Shown piece after piece: positions 22,808-35,000 of a DNA stretch of 64,000 nucleotides (the first letter of the stretch is position 1; the number at the start of each line of letters is the position of its first letter). The position numbers and the translations under genes were made by a program. Source of the stretch: Onchidella celtica. Lineage: Eukaryota; Mollusca; Gastropoda; Systellommatophora; Onchidiidae. The stretch is from positions 57,113,754-57,177,753 of the forward strand of contig OZ007571.1 of NCBI GenBank assembly GCA_963931925.1, given 5' to 3'. Below the pieces are notes generated by a model. The model saw only the letters and a list, made by a program, of their open reading frames with translations, made no database searches and had not been told where the DNA came from.

Positions 22808-25800
22808 ATGTCCGTGAACGGAGACATTCGAGTTGACAACACTAACGGAACAGAGGCTTCATCAAAGACGTCTGTCAAAACGCCTGGTTCAGGCAATCAC
22901 CATTATGATGACCCCGCAGATCCCCGTGAAAAAGATGCAGCACCTGTTGAAAATGTGACTAACTTGAAAATATCACGTGGGGAAAGACCAGAAGCAGACA
23001 TTGATTGGGAAAAATTGAACTCATTGTTTGTGTTAGATGAAATGGGGAACAAGATAAGATTCTCTGATATTTTCAGGAAACAGAAAACAATTGTGATATT
23101 TGTGAGGGTAAGTTACAACTCAGACTTAGTTTGGGAAATACTTCCAAATGTGTCTCATGCTAATGTAGCGAGATTGTACCTTTTTTATATAAAAAATTTA
23201 GCCTACTCAGACGTTTAGACAGAACCGAATGTTAGCTATAAAAATATCCATGTCGAGGAGTAAGTCGCCTGTGAGCACCCCACTCCCACCCACTCCCTCC
23301 CCCCGTCCATGGCTGCTTCTGAAGTTGTGTCCTTTTTGGGCACCTATATACCCCCATAATTCTGCATATTTCATCACTGCATGCAAGAAAGTCTGAAAAT
23401 CAGACACATTCAGGAGACCTCCATCTGCTCAGGACACCAATAGTCAGACAGGTTTCACCCCTGTTTCATTTACATTGCACTGCTTACAGTGATTCACACA
23501 TTTTTAAGAAAGTTTGTGCCTTGTGGTGATTGCTGGACTGGAACATGGGGCATCATATTTACTTAGTGAGATTTAAAAATCATGAATTTTATCTGATGTA
23601 ACAATGACTTGTTCAGTAACCAGTTGGATATCACAGATGTGCAGTGAATTATTACATTTTTCTTCAAGTTGACCTAAAGGAAAAAGAAACGATTAAACAT
23701 AGAAAATGATAAATCTGAACAGAGCTGCCTTTTAATGATGTAAATCACTTGATTCTTGTCCACTTTGTTTCAGCATTTTCTTGACTTCATCAGCAAAGAG
23801 TATGCGGAAGGTATGTAAGCATGCTCAAATAGTGGTAATGTATGGAGCATTTCATGATGACCAATAATGCCTTCTAAAATTTATATACTTTCATTTGTTC
23901 CATGAATGTAGCCTCTCATTAATGGTATTCATCACTTTGTCAGTCATCATATCTGATTGAATTTTCCTAATGCCAGACAATTTGTTATGGTGGATTTTAT
24001 TAAAGAAACTGGTTTGAATCTGTAATGTTTAATTTGTTTATTTTCCTAAGGGATAAAGAAATTATTTATAGTAACACATACTTGTTTGAAAGCCAAAATT
24101 TGAGTGAGTGATATAAGTTTGTGGATCAATCTCTTATCTAATTAATGTATGCAAGGGCAGTTCAACTCAGATTATTCTGTAAACAGTTCCACCATCTTCA
24201 CCCCTTATAGTATGTTGCAGGTCGGTTCAAATTAAGCCCAGGATTTGACCACATTGTAGTTTAAGTTTCATCTTTTGAAACCAGCCTACAAGTACAAGGC
24301 CACCTCTGTTAATATTTCATATCTCTGGACTGTACTTCTCCTTCCTTTCCTCATTTCCTTGCAGTAGGGTGACTTAATTGATGTAATAATTACAAGTTTT
24401 TTCAGTTAAGTAAAAATATTAATGTGTGATCACTGCTGTTTTACCCTTTACAGATATTGCAATAATTCCTCTGGAATACTTGCAGGTAATTTTTTCTTAG
24501 ATACTGGAATGTTTTATTCATGACGTAAATTAGGTTTTGTATCACTATCAGAGGGCAAAGTTAAGCATGTCACAAATTTATATTAGTACAGTAGTCTCTG
24601 TCTAAGAATCCGGTCAACGGGAGACAGAAAAAGCGGGTTCTTAGACGGACCTGGCACTTAGGCGGATGCTCTTTTTTTACAGTGCTGTGTAACGAACGGA
24701 ATCATCATCATCATTGCCTTTCTCACCCTGGATCAGGGTATAGGCCACCAACAAACACTTTCCATCCCTCTCTATCATGGGCCAGCCTCTTTACATTATT
24801 CCAAGTCTTTCCGCTTCGTTGCACATCATTTTCTCTGGCTCTTCTCCACGTTCCGCGCGGCCTTCCTCTTGATCTCTTGCCCTGGGGATTCCAATCCAAT
24901 ACCTTCTTCGCGATGCTGTTTCCTGGCCTCCTGAGAGTGTGGCCGATCCATCTCCATCGCCTCCTACCAATTTCCTCTCTGACTGGGCTCTGTCTTGTTC
25001 TTTTCCAAACAATTTCATTGCTGACCTTGTCTGTCCATCTGATCTTAAGTAGCTTCCTCAAACATCTGTTGATGAAAACTTGGATTCTCTTTATGCAGGC
25101 CTGGGACGCATTCCAAGTCTCACATCCATACAACAGGACTGACTTCACGTTCGAGTTGAATATCCTCAGCTTTGTTTTTAGAGATATATCCTTGGTTCTC
25201 CAAATCTTGCTTAAGGACGTGAAAGCTGCCTGTGCCTTTCCAATTCGTGCTTTGACTTCTGCCTCTGTTCCTCCCTTATTGTCAATGATACTACCAAGAT
25301 AGCAGAAGGACTCTACATCTTCCAGTGGTTGATCTCCTACTTTGACTTGTTCGCTTGGGGGTGCAACAATTTTTAGGACCTTCGACTTCGCAGGATGTAT
25401 CCTCAATCCGATAGATTCTGAAATTTTGTTTAGAGCTGTAGTCTTTGCTTGCATCTGGTCGTGTGTGTGCGACAATAGTGCCAAGTCATCTGCAAAATCT
25501 AGATCGTCCAGCTGTGTCCATGGGGTCCATTGTATGCCATTTCTTCCTCCATTGGTGGTTTCTTTCATAAGCCAATCAATCACCAGAATAAACAGAAATG
25601 GGGACAGCAAACAACCCTGCCTAACACCAGTCTTGATATCAAAGCTGTCAGTAAGCTCACCATCGTGTACAACTCTGCAACTTGTCCCCTCGTACATGCT
25701 CTTGATAAGATTCACCATCTTCTCTGGGATTCCATAATGTCTCAATATTCTCCACAGCGTTTCTCTATCGATGCTATCAAAGGCCTTCTCGTAGTCAAGG

Positions 25801-28800
25801 AAGTTCACTATCAGTTGGGAGTTCCACTCTAGCGACTGCTCTACTATAATTCTCAGCGTGGCGATCTGGTCGGTGGTTGATCGATTACTCCTGAAACCAG
25901 CTTGCTCCTCACGAAGTTTTGGGTCTGTTGCATTCTGTATTCGCTTGAGAATAATCCGATTGAAAACCTTTCCTGGGATGGAGAGAAGTGTGATTCCTCT
26001 GTAGTTACTACAATTGCTGAGGTCCCCTTTTTTTGGGAGCTTCACGAGGTGTCCTTCCTTCCAGTCCTTTGGAAACTTGCCTCCGATCCAAATCCTCGAG
26101 AATAGTGAGTGCAGACCCTCTGCAGCCCCAGCAGCATCTGCCTTCAGCGCCTCTGGTGGGATCTGGTCTGGTCCAGCTGCCTTGCCTCGATTTAACTGCT
26201 TTATGGCATCATTAATCTCTGCTTTAGTCGGAGGGTCGCAACTGATCGGTAAATCATTTCTTGCGGGTAGAATGTCGGGTGGGTTGCTTGGTGGAGGTCT
26301 GTTCAAGAGGCTACTAAAATGTTCTATCCATCTTTTTGCCTGAGCTTCCTTTCCAAAAATAGCCTTCCTGTTGTAATCCTTGACAGGAACTTCCGGTTTT
26401 CCATATTTTCCAGCAAGAGTCTTTGTAGTCTGGTAGAGGATCCTCGTGTGTCCTCCTGTTGCTGCCTTCTCTGCTTTCTCTGCTAACATTCCTATGAACT
26501 CCTCTTTGTCTTTTTTAATTGATTTTTTGACCTCTTTAGCTGATGCTCGGTACTCTTCCTGGTTACCAACTCTTGAGCTTCTTGTACGACTTGCATTTAC
26601 CTGTTCTTTTAGGTCTCTTCTTATCCTTATCAAGTCCAGTGATTTTTGACTGATCCATTCCTTGTGTTCCACTTTCTTTTCCCCAAGAACATCCTGACAT
26701 GTCGATGTAAATACTCCTTTTACCTTAGCCCAGTGAGTCTCCAAATCTACTGGCTCTTCGAGGTCAACAAGGTGTTTGAATCTATTCCTCAGTGTCAGCT
26801 GGAACTCTTCCTTCTTGTCTCCATCCAGAAGGCTCACTTGAAACTTTCTCCTCTTTGTTCCTGCTCTGGTACCTTGTTTCTTGAGGCGGAGTTTGAGTCT
26901 TGCCAGCAGCATGTGATGGTCAGATCCAACATCAGCTCCTCTCTGTACTATGACATCCTCCAGTGAGCGTCTGAATCGTCGGGTGATGCAAAAGTGGTCA
27001 ATCTGATTTTCAGTTACTCCATCCGGTGAAATCCAAGTGGCCTTATGGATCCTCTTGTGTGGGAATACTGAACCTCCAATCACATAGCTGTTAAATGCGC
27101 AGAAACTTGCAAACCGCTCTCCATTCTCATTCATTTGTCCTAAACCATTGCACCCCATAATGTCCTCATACCCTGTATTGTCCTGTCCTATCTTGGCATT
27201 GGCGTCTCCCATTATAATGTTCACATCTTTTCTTGGCAATGTGTCAACTATTTCCTGAAGCTGGTTGTAGAAGTCGTCCTTGTCCTCATCGGTTGCTTCA
27301 TTTGTTGGGGCGTATATCTGCACAATGTTCATGTTGATGTTCTTGTTCTTAGTAGTAAATGATGCCAATATAATTCTCCTTCCATAGGGTTCCCATCCCC
27401 TCAGTGACCTCTGGGCGTGCTTGCTCAAGATGATCGCTACTCCTTCTGTATGCTTTTTGTCCTCCCTTCCAGAATACAAAATCTTTTCCCCAGAATTAAG
27501 TTGTTTCAGTCCGGACTGTATCCAGCGGGTCTCGCTAACTCCAAGTATGTGCAGTCTGTATCGCCTCATCTCCATTGTAACCTGGGCACTCTTTCCTGCT
27601 TCATACATGGAGCGGACATTCCACGACGCAATCCGGAGTGACTTGCTTGATGAAGGAGCAGTCGGGCCAGTGGCGTCCTTTCGGCTTTGTCCATTGTCCT
27701 TCATTGAATCTACAGGTGCAGATGCTCCCCCTTCTCCCAAGATAAAAGACTGATTTGAAGTATTTGCTTGTGTTTCTGTAACTGGTTTATTTTTACAGGG
27801 TGGGTAGTTGGCCCACCGCCAACTGGCTCTTCTCGGGAGACCAGGACCTTTGCACCTTTAGTCGCCTCTTACGACACGCAGTATCACGTCAGATGTATTC
27901 TCTGCTGTCCCTCTTCTACAAGAGAGCCCCGCATCTGCACGGGCGAACGAATGGAATGATTCAGACTAAACAATCAAGTTGTGAATCGCAGATGCTGATA
28001 TTACAGTACTTTATTAGACAACAGATACCCTGTGTAATAACCACAATCAGCCCAAGTACATGTGCCATGCAAACCAAGCGCGTGGTCAATTACATTATAA
28101 AATTTTGTCCCTCAAATCAGACAACAATAGATGTTAGGTGATGACTGTGCGAATTTAGTCTAGGAGTGGCCTGCTTGCACACCAAAGACGTAGCTGGGCC
28201 CCATCCTTTGTACGATTCGCCTCCCCCTACCTTCCCTCCACCCGTTCTCTTTGACTGTACTGTGTGGCTTTGTTCTGTCCTGTCTACTTGAAAGAGAATT
28301 TTGCGTTTAATATATGGACATTTTACGTAAAAGTGTGCTTGTTTCTCGGTCAAATGCCGGGTTCTTAGGCAGATTCTTCGTTTCAGAGCAGGTTCTTACG
28401 CATTTAAATTACAGTGAAAAAATTCGGTTTCGGGGCAACAGCGGGTTCTAAGGCTGCGAGTTCTTAGACGGAGACAACTGTAATAAAGAGTGAGCATTTT
28501 CATTTCTCTGAATCTTTGACAGAGAAGTTTACAGCTATGACACAATGAGATCTTTGTCTGTTGAGGGCATGTTCATAGCCAAGTTAGCTTAATTCAAGTA
28601 AAAATATGTTTGCATGCATGTAGACACTTCCAATCTCTGTCAATCTTTGTTTGGTAACTCATAAAATACATGTAATTACTGAGAACAATCAGACTTTTTT
28701 AAACAGAACTGAGGCAAATGATCAGTTGATTTTCAAAATCCCGGTGAGGCAGGTTAGTTTACTTTCATTTATACCAACCAGCTTGAAAGGGTCTTAGAGA

Positions 28801-31800
28801 ATCTGACTCTTTTTGTCTTTTTGCAGAATGCCGAAGTCAGACTTGTTGTGATAGGACCAGCTCCACATAAGTATATCAAGGTGAGTTTCATCTTAATGTC
28901 AGTGACGCAAAGTGGGAAGTTTCTGTATACATGTATTATACTTAAAAATTGAGCAGATTGGTCAAGTGCCAGCCTTTCTCTGTTCCACTAACTGAGATGT
29001 AGGGAAGATAAATTACATTTCATCATGGCCATTCCACAATTGCCAAAGAAATTTTTTTGTGTTTTTAGAATTTTAGAAAATCGGAGAAAACTTTACTTAA
29101 AGTATAAAGTGCTAGCTGTCGTTTGGCGAGCATAGTATTTTACATAGAAAACTATAACTGAACAGTGAAGACAACTCAGTATTTTCTCTATTTGGCTTTG
29201 TAATTAGATTACAACATTACGTTCTCCAAACAGCAGTCTAAAATGATGTAGGTGGATGTGGGTTTTCATTAAAAACCTAATGTCAGCGAAACAAAACAAT
29301 GTAACTGTTGAACAAGGCAGTGTAATTGTCCGATTAAGATGAGTATTTCATCTCAAAACACCAAATAAATGACCTAGCTAATTGTGGAATGACGGTGACG
29401 ATTTATTCTGTAATCAATTTCTTGTTTATTACTTTTCCCAGCCCTTCAAGGCACTGACAGGTCTGAACCACACACTGTATGTTGATCCAGACAGAGAAGT
29501 TTATACAGCCCTGGGCTGCAGTGAAAAATTAGTTTCTGGTCCATTAACAGGTATGTGTCTTTTGTTTGTGATGTCTTATAATTCATATATATGAAGGAAG
29601 TAAGGCCTCCAATGTAATCGTGAAAGGTTTCTTAACTGCATCGCCTTAAAATCTACAAAATATCATATTTCACACAGAAAGCCATAAAGGTGTATGTGGG
29701 CATAATTTAAAAGGTCTGGAAGTTCGCTATATTTTTAATATTTTTGTTGATTTTGAGCCACAACCGAGTTGAACAGCTGGAAGTGTTCTGACAATTTGAG
29801 CTGGAAAAAAGATGCTTTTTATTTGAGTAGAATTAAAAAGTATGACAAGAAATTGTGTTCTGCACCTCAGTTTACATACATGGTGATCGAAATTCAACTT
29901 TAAAATTACATCTGTGTATTCCCCTAGTCAGCGGGCCAACAAGTACATCGTATCATAGCAGTGGTTGATTTAAACCCATAGATGATAGACACATTATTGG
30001 TCAAGATTCACTGATGGTGGGGAACAGGACAGTTTTGAAAATTCATCACAGACTTTCAATGATTTTAAAGCAGACTAGAAGAAAATATTTTGAATTTTTA
30101 TAACTGTTGTTGTAAGAGCAATGATTATATATTTTTTTTTTTAGACATATAAACTATTTGTTACAAAAATGTGCAATATTTGAAAATTATTCCAGTCTGC
30201 CTGGTGTAAAATAACAACATAAACAGTGCAGTTTTGTCCAATGCCCGCTGCAGCAATCAACCTGCATAGTGTCATGAAACTTTAAGATGGTTCATATTAG
30301 AAGATATTGTGTGAGGAATTGGGAAACAGAGAGATGGAGAGGAATAGGGCAAGAAAGAGAAAGACACAGAGGAGAAGGAAGGGGGAGGGGGGCATGAATT
30401 TAATCGTAATAATCTACAATTTCTGGTCATCATTGATGGTCATGTACTTAGCTGGAACAAGTATATGCTTGTTATAACTGCCATTTTTTTTTTATCAAGT
30501 CTGTTTCTCTGTCTGAGCTTATTTAATTACTTTAGTTGTAATCTTAATGTAATCTTTAAAAAATACTTTGATGTAGCAGTTCGTAATTATTAAAGATGGT
30601 GAGCATCCGAGCATTTGTCTATTATAGAGTGGCATGAGTGAGAGAGGAAAAGAGACTCACATGTAAGTTTGTCAGAACAATCATGGAATTTTCCACACTG
30701 GCCTGCTTTGGTTTGCCTTGCTGACTATAAAAACACGCATTTGTTTGGTTCAGCTTTGCAAAAATTACAGTGTGATGAAAGATGTGTAGAATGACTGATA
30801 TATAGCTGTTGTTTTCTTTAACTTTCAGGGAGCAAACACATCAAATCAGGTTTCATATCTGGTGTAGCAAGCAGTGTATGGCGAGCCATGAGGGCTTCAG
30901 AGAAGGAATTACAAGGTGACGTTAAACAGCAAGGCGGCGCATTTATACTTGGACCAGGTTAGTGGGGTATTGTTTTGGGAGGTTTCGTCAAGGCACAAGC
31001 CAGGAAACATTTACTCCAATTTGTCTGTACCAGTGACTGTTTGTACAGGGATTAAGTAATGGAACATGCCACAACATAGGGAGACCCAGGAGTGCTTCAG
31101 ACATGGTCGTTTATTGTTGGTTTTATCACTGTCGTACTGTCCGAGACATTTTATACCTTTTCTCTATTTTTGACATGTTAGTATTGCAACCAGGTTATTC
31201 CCCTTTCACACGGCGTGGATGACATCCGCACTTATACGTGGATACATCTTGTACCTGTTCATACAGGGCAGATGAAAACCACCACCCGCACTTTGTTCTT
31301 TCTAGTTTTTTTTTCTATTTTGCATTGTACAGTTGTGAAATTTGGACAGTGATATCTAATTATTAATAGCAATACCATGCAACAGTAAGTGAATGTTGCA
31401 ACTACAATAAATTCTCCTTTTTTGGATGGAGTCAGATAGAAAACTGAAGATCCACATTCTAGAGGGAAATAAACAAGCTATCCTCAATGGAAAGAAGCTC
31501 AAAGAGTGAATATAAAGTTATCTCCCTTAACCAACAGTATGCCAGCTCAAAAATTTGGATTGATGTTGATTCAAACAAATCTTGTGGGATCTCCAATGTT
31601 GATATTCATAAAATGCCTACTTTATTGTGCTATGAGTAACTGGGAATTTATAGTCCACTGTTTGTAGTAATTTCAGAATTTGTATTACAGTTAAGATGGA
31701 CAAGATTTTTGACAAGACTTGACATGTGGAGATATGAAATCATATTAGACCAGACTGGTTTGAAATTGGGGCTGTTTATATTTGTTCAAGAAGGGGTGCA

Positions 31801-32046
31801 TCATTTTTTCCTGATTTAGTAGATGGCTTCAATTTGAAGGTGAAACAACAGATGGCCTTAGTTCAGTCTCCAGTGCAAAATGCATGAATAAAAGATTTTT
31901 TTTTTTTTGGGTTTCTAGGTGATGTCTGTCACTTCAGTCACATCGACCAGAGTTCAACTGACCACTGTCAGCTCAACGATCTGTTAGATAAGGCTGGAGT
32001 CATGAACGTCAGCTTTCCAAAGGACCCTAGAGTTCAAACGATCTGA
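22808..32046 (+). CDS. PRXL2C: PRXL2C/AAED1-like thioredoxin-fold protein
   Basis: Seven exons with GT/AG sites and matching phases: 22808-23107, 23774-23810, 24454-24485, 28827-28880, 29442-29550, 30829-30957, 31919-32046; 262 aa. The first about 70 residues are polar and unlike the rest. From residue 72 it follows the AhpC/TSA-like PRXL2 family: LFVLDEMGNKIRFSDIF, TIVIFVRHFLDFISKEYAED, NAEVRLVVIGPAP, LYVDPDREVYTALG, SGFISGVASSVWRAM, QQGGAFILGPG, CHFSHIDQSSTDH. Family members are peroxiredoxin-like proteins of about 200-230 aa. At the expected CxxC site, just after FVRHFL, this protein reads DFIS, so both expected redox cysteines appear absent (family expectation recalled, not aligned). Exons 2 and 3 are tiny (37 and 32 nt). 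Intron 3 (24486-28826) contains a pogo-like element with an RTE LINE. Confidence 0.9.
24701..27943 (-). mobile_element. RTE-type non-LTR retrotransposon, full length
   Basis: About 3.24 kb in antisense to the host gene. The 3' end is very short after the stop and ends in an ATG-trinucleotide tail (24701-24714), as in the RTE clade. The 5' leader (about 27741-27943) contains a TCGTAAGAGGCGACTAAA-like stretch common to this group. A target duplication around CGAACGGAAT (24692-24702) and CGAACGAATGGAAT (27944-27957) is possible but imperfect, so the 5' end is approximate. Confidence 0.8.
24723..27740 (-). CDS. RTE LINE ORF: endonuclease-reverse transcriptase
   Basis: One uninterrupted frame of 1005 codons. 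N-terminal apurinic-type endonuclease domain: LRIASWNVRSM (about residues 35-45), GVSETRW, MGDANAKIGQDNTG (about 177) and SDHHMLLARL (about 276). Reverse transcriptase domain: RGKAAGPDQIPPEALK (about 505), NYRGITLLS, FLDYEKAFDSID (about 637), GVRQGCLLSPFLFILVID and the catalytic FADD box (about 740). The C-terminus has the Trp/Arg-rich RRRWRWIGHTLRR segment common in these proteins. Single-ORF EN-RT layout and length fit an RTE element. No stop or frameshift was seen, so the copy could encode active enzyme or be very young. Confidence 0.9.
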   Translation of the reverse strand: MGEGGASAPVDSMKDNGQSRKDATGPTAPSSSKSLRIASWNVRSMYEAGKSAQVTMEMRRYRLHILGVSETRWIQSGLKQLNSGEKILYSGREDKKHTEGVAIILSKHAQRSLRGWEPYGRRIILASFTTKNKNINMNIVQIYAPTNEATDEDKDDFYNQLQEIVDTLPRKDVNIIMGDANAKIGQDNTGYEDIMGCNGLGQMNENGERFASFCAFNSYVIGGSVFPHKRIHKATWISPDGVTENQIDHFCITRRFRRSLEDVIVQRGADVGSDHHMLLARLKLRLKKQGTRAGTKRRKFQVSLLDGDKKEEFQLTLRNRFKHLVDLEEPVDLETHWAKVKGVFTSTCQDVLGEKKVEHKEWISQKSLDLIRIRRDLKEQVNASRTRSSRVGNQEEYRASAKEVKKSIKKDKEEFIGMLAEKAEKAATGGHTRILYQTTKTLAGKYGKPEVPVKDYNRKAIFGKEAQAKRWIEHFSSLLNRPPPSNPPDILPARNDLPISCDPPTKAEINDAIKQLNRGKAAGPDQIPPEALKADAAGAAEGLHSLFSRIWIGGKFPKDWKEGHLVKLPKKGDLSNCSNYRGITLLSIPGKVFNRIILKRIQNATDPKLREEQAGFRSNRSTTDQIATLRIIVEQSLEWNSQLIVNFLDYEKAFDSIDRETLWRILRHYGIPEKMVNLIKSMYEGTSCRVVHDGELTDSFDIKTGVRQGCLLSPFLFILVIDWLMKETTNGGRNGIQWTPWTQLDDLDFADDLALLSHTHDQMQAKTTALNKISESIGLRIHPAKSKVLKIVAPPSEQVKVGDQPLEDVESFCYLGSIIDNKGGTEAEVKARIGKAQAAFTSLSKIWRTKDISLKTKLRIFNSNVKSVLLYGCETWNASQACIKRIQVFINRCLRKLLKIRWTDKVSNEIVWKRTRQSPVREEIGRRRWRWIGHTLRRPGNSIAKKVLDWNPQGKRSRGRPRGTWRRARENDVQRSGKTWNNVKRLAHDREGWKVFVGGLYPDPG

Positions 32047-35000
32047 TACACCACTGATTTACCATCAGCTGCTGATCATTGTCATTATATTATACGAGAA
32101 GAGGTGGATCATCCATCAGCATTAACCCTATTACTGCCTTTAACCGATTTTATCGATCATTTACGGTAGTTCATGTTTTTTTCACAATCCTCATCAAATT
32201 TCCTTTCCAAAACTATATAGTTATTATGGGCTAAAACTTTATTCCAAAGAGTTACAGCCATTTTACTATATATACCACCATAATTGTTTAAAAAGCTCCT
32301 TAGCACTGGGGAAATGTGTATGTAGCAGTAATAGGGTTAATACTGCAAGATTTGAAACATGCTTTTTTCTACCAAGATGTGTAATCATTTAATGGAGAAG
32401 ATGACTAAATGGAGCAGGTTTGAGTGACAGGGATGAAAACTGATGATAAGAGAAAATGTTTATCATAGGTGGGAATTGTCATCCGTAGGGCTGACCTCAG
32501 CCAGTCAAGTATGTGTTCATAGACAGAAATCACGACTGCCAAATCACAAAACTTGGTCACGGCATGCAGTAACAAAAATTGGAAGTGACCGTCTTCACCA
32601 AAGACAGTGTGTTTATCTATTTACTGTGGTTTATTCATGTTTTGGGGTTGATTGAAACTATTTAGAGCTGTGTGTAAGCTCTTATTCCTTGTGGAATTGT
32701 ACAAACGGGTATGATTTACTGTCAAACCTACTTACCGTTCCATGCTAACAGTGGTTTCGTGGAGCCTCCCGTGTCTCGCAATGCGAATCGACCAATAGTG
32801 CTTTCTCGCTGTAAATACATACTCCCTGCCTCAACCCAAGCCAGCTTTTTGTTCACCCTCAACCTTTGTATATTCATGTATCACACGCATTCATAAGAAA
32901 GAAAGGAAATATCCAAGTTTACAGCGATGTTCAGACCTATCGAGTGGTTTTTGGTCCATTATCAGCCCTATGAAGATTTTCCATTCCCCACCTTTGAGTA
33001 AGAGAAGCATCACACATATTGGATCATGTTTTTGTGATCTCAAGACTGTAAGCTTAAGTGCTTGAGTCTGAGAGACATTTTTTTACGGTCACATTCCTTA
33101 TCGTCTTAATTCCATGGAATTTTATTGATGCAACATGATTGAAGATCTGATGTTTAACTCATTATTACTTCCGCAAAACATAAAGTTGCCTATTTGTCAG
33201 ACTATATCACTCAGAGCAATTGATAATGAAGATTTAAAGCAACTGTATACCTTACTTCAAGCCAAGAGCTTTTTTTTTTATCAAACATTGATGAATATCC
33301 AGTCAGTTGTGTGATATCTTTATTCAGACATATATAATTTATGCATTACCGGGTACCTACATTTGAGTTAATTTTATAACCACTTTCAGTGCAATACACC
33401 ATGTTCATTCCCTCACAAAAATTACACTTTAATTAGTATGTAGTTTTCTTATTCTCATCGTAATGGGGCAAATGTCTTAGAATAATAGTGTTGTAATGGG
33501 TGACTGGAGATAGGAAATGATCATTTTTATCTACTGGATATCAGAGTATGACATTATGATATTCATTAATTTGAAAAACAAATGAAAAAAATTAATGTTT
33601 ATAAATGAGAGGCAAGAGATCCTAGAGGTCAAACGTGCATCACTTAATCTCCATGTGCACATTGCATATCAGCAAATTAGGTCTGGGAAAACTCTCTAGG
33701 CACTGTAGCTCATTATTGCATCTTTCCTCCCTTGCCACTCCAACTGGCTTTTGAGAGCTCCTCAACCTTTTCTGTCTTTGCCCTGTCCCATTGGTGTCCC
33801 TGAGTGCCCTTTCTCTCTTTTTCGTCCTTTATTTTACTAACTTTATTTTACTCTTTTTTCTTTTCAGTATTATTATAGTAAAATTTTAAAGTTGATGCTG
33901 GAGAAAAAACTTGTAAAGACCTTGTGTACATACCTTATTGTTGCCGAGTGATTTTTCTCTCATATATTTTCCATAAATAACTGTTGTGTGTGAAATAAAT
34001 AATAAACAGCGGGAGGTGAAATTGTATGGCGTTAGGTTGCTAAATACATAGTTATGTGATTCAGAAGATGACTGTTTTATCTGTATTATGAAGAACTCGC
34101 CATATTTTGAACAAGGCCCAACTGCAATCATACAGCTTGAATTTGCATGAAATTTAGAAGGTACTCTACTTTTCATGTGGGGAAGGTTGTTTTTTTCTTA
34201 TTATTTGGAGACTTGAAACAATGGAGAAGTATATTTTAAAATTTGTTTTGTGTTGCATATTCGCCTCTGATCCCTTTTTTTTTTCTTCACGAATGCTGAC
34301 CCTATGTCATCATCACTTATTGCTGATTGATAATTTCTTCTTTAATTCAGAAAAGGGTCAGTGCCAGAGCGCATTCTCTTGTTTTGAAGTGCCTTGGTGG
34401 GGATAATTTTGACGTGAAGCTGATTTGCAAAAATGTATCTGAACAGTTGACAGGACTCCCTGTTTTTCTTTAGTTTGAACAGTTAACACAACTCAGTTTT
34501 TCTTTAGTCAGCCTCACTTACAGAGGTGTCTACTGCAGCGCATCTATCATTTTCATATATGAGCTTGAAGCAGAGAAACAAAAAAAAAAACAAATAACAA
34601 AACGCTGGGTAATTACCATTTTCTATCAGAATCTGGTAAATAATGAGCCAATCAGCTAGTGGCTAAAATTCGAACACAGTGGTGCCTTAGACCCAGGTCT
34701 AATATTTTAACATTCATGTTAATGGTTAGGGAGGAGGTGATATAGTGAAAACCGAATTCCAAAAACAAATGAAATGCTGTTTACGAAAGACATTTATTGT
34801 ATGATTCATAATCCGACAATATTCTCTGTCATTTGATGTCCATTTTTGTGATTTGTAGCCTGTGATTTTTTTATCAGTGTTATTACCTCAAAAAGGGTTT
34901 GGATGCATAATGTCTGTGACATATTTGTTTTGTAATTTTTGTTGACTTTGACTTTTTTATAATATATATTTGCCAAATTTCATTCCCTTGGTGATGTAGT

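Larger units (their letters stand above)
24589..28480. mobile_element. pogo/Tigger-like non-autonomous element, split by a LINE
   Basis: The left end reads CAGTAGTCTCTGTCTAAGAA and the right end, reverse-complemented, CAGTTGTCTCCGTCTAAGAA, each flanked by TA (24587-24588, 28481-28482), as in Tc1/mariner-pogo elements. Subterminal GGGTTCTTAG/AGAACCCG motifs recur inside. Without the LINE it would be about 650 bp. No transposase seen. Confidence 0.7.
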
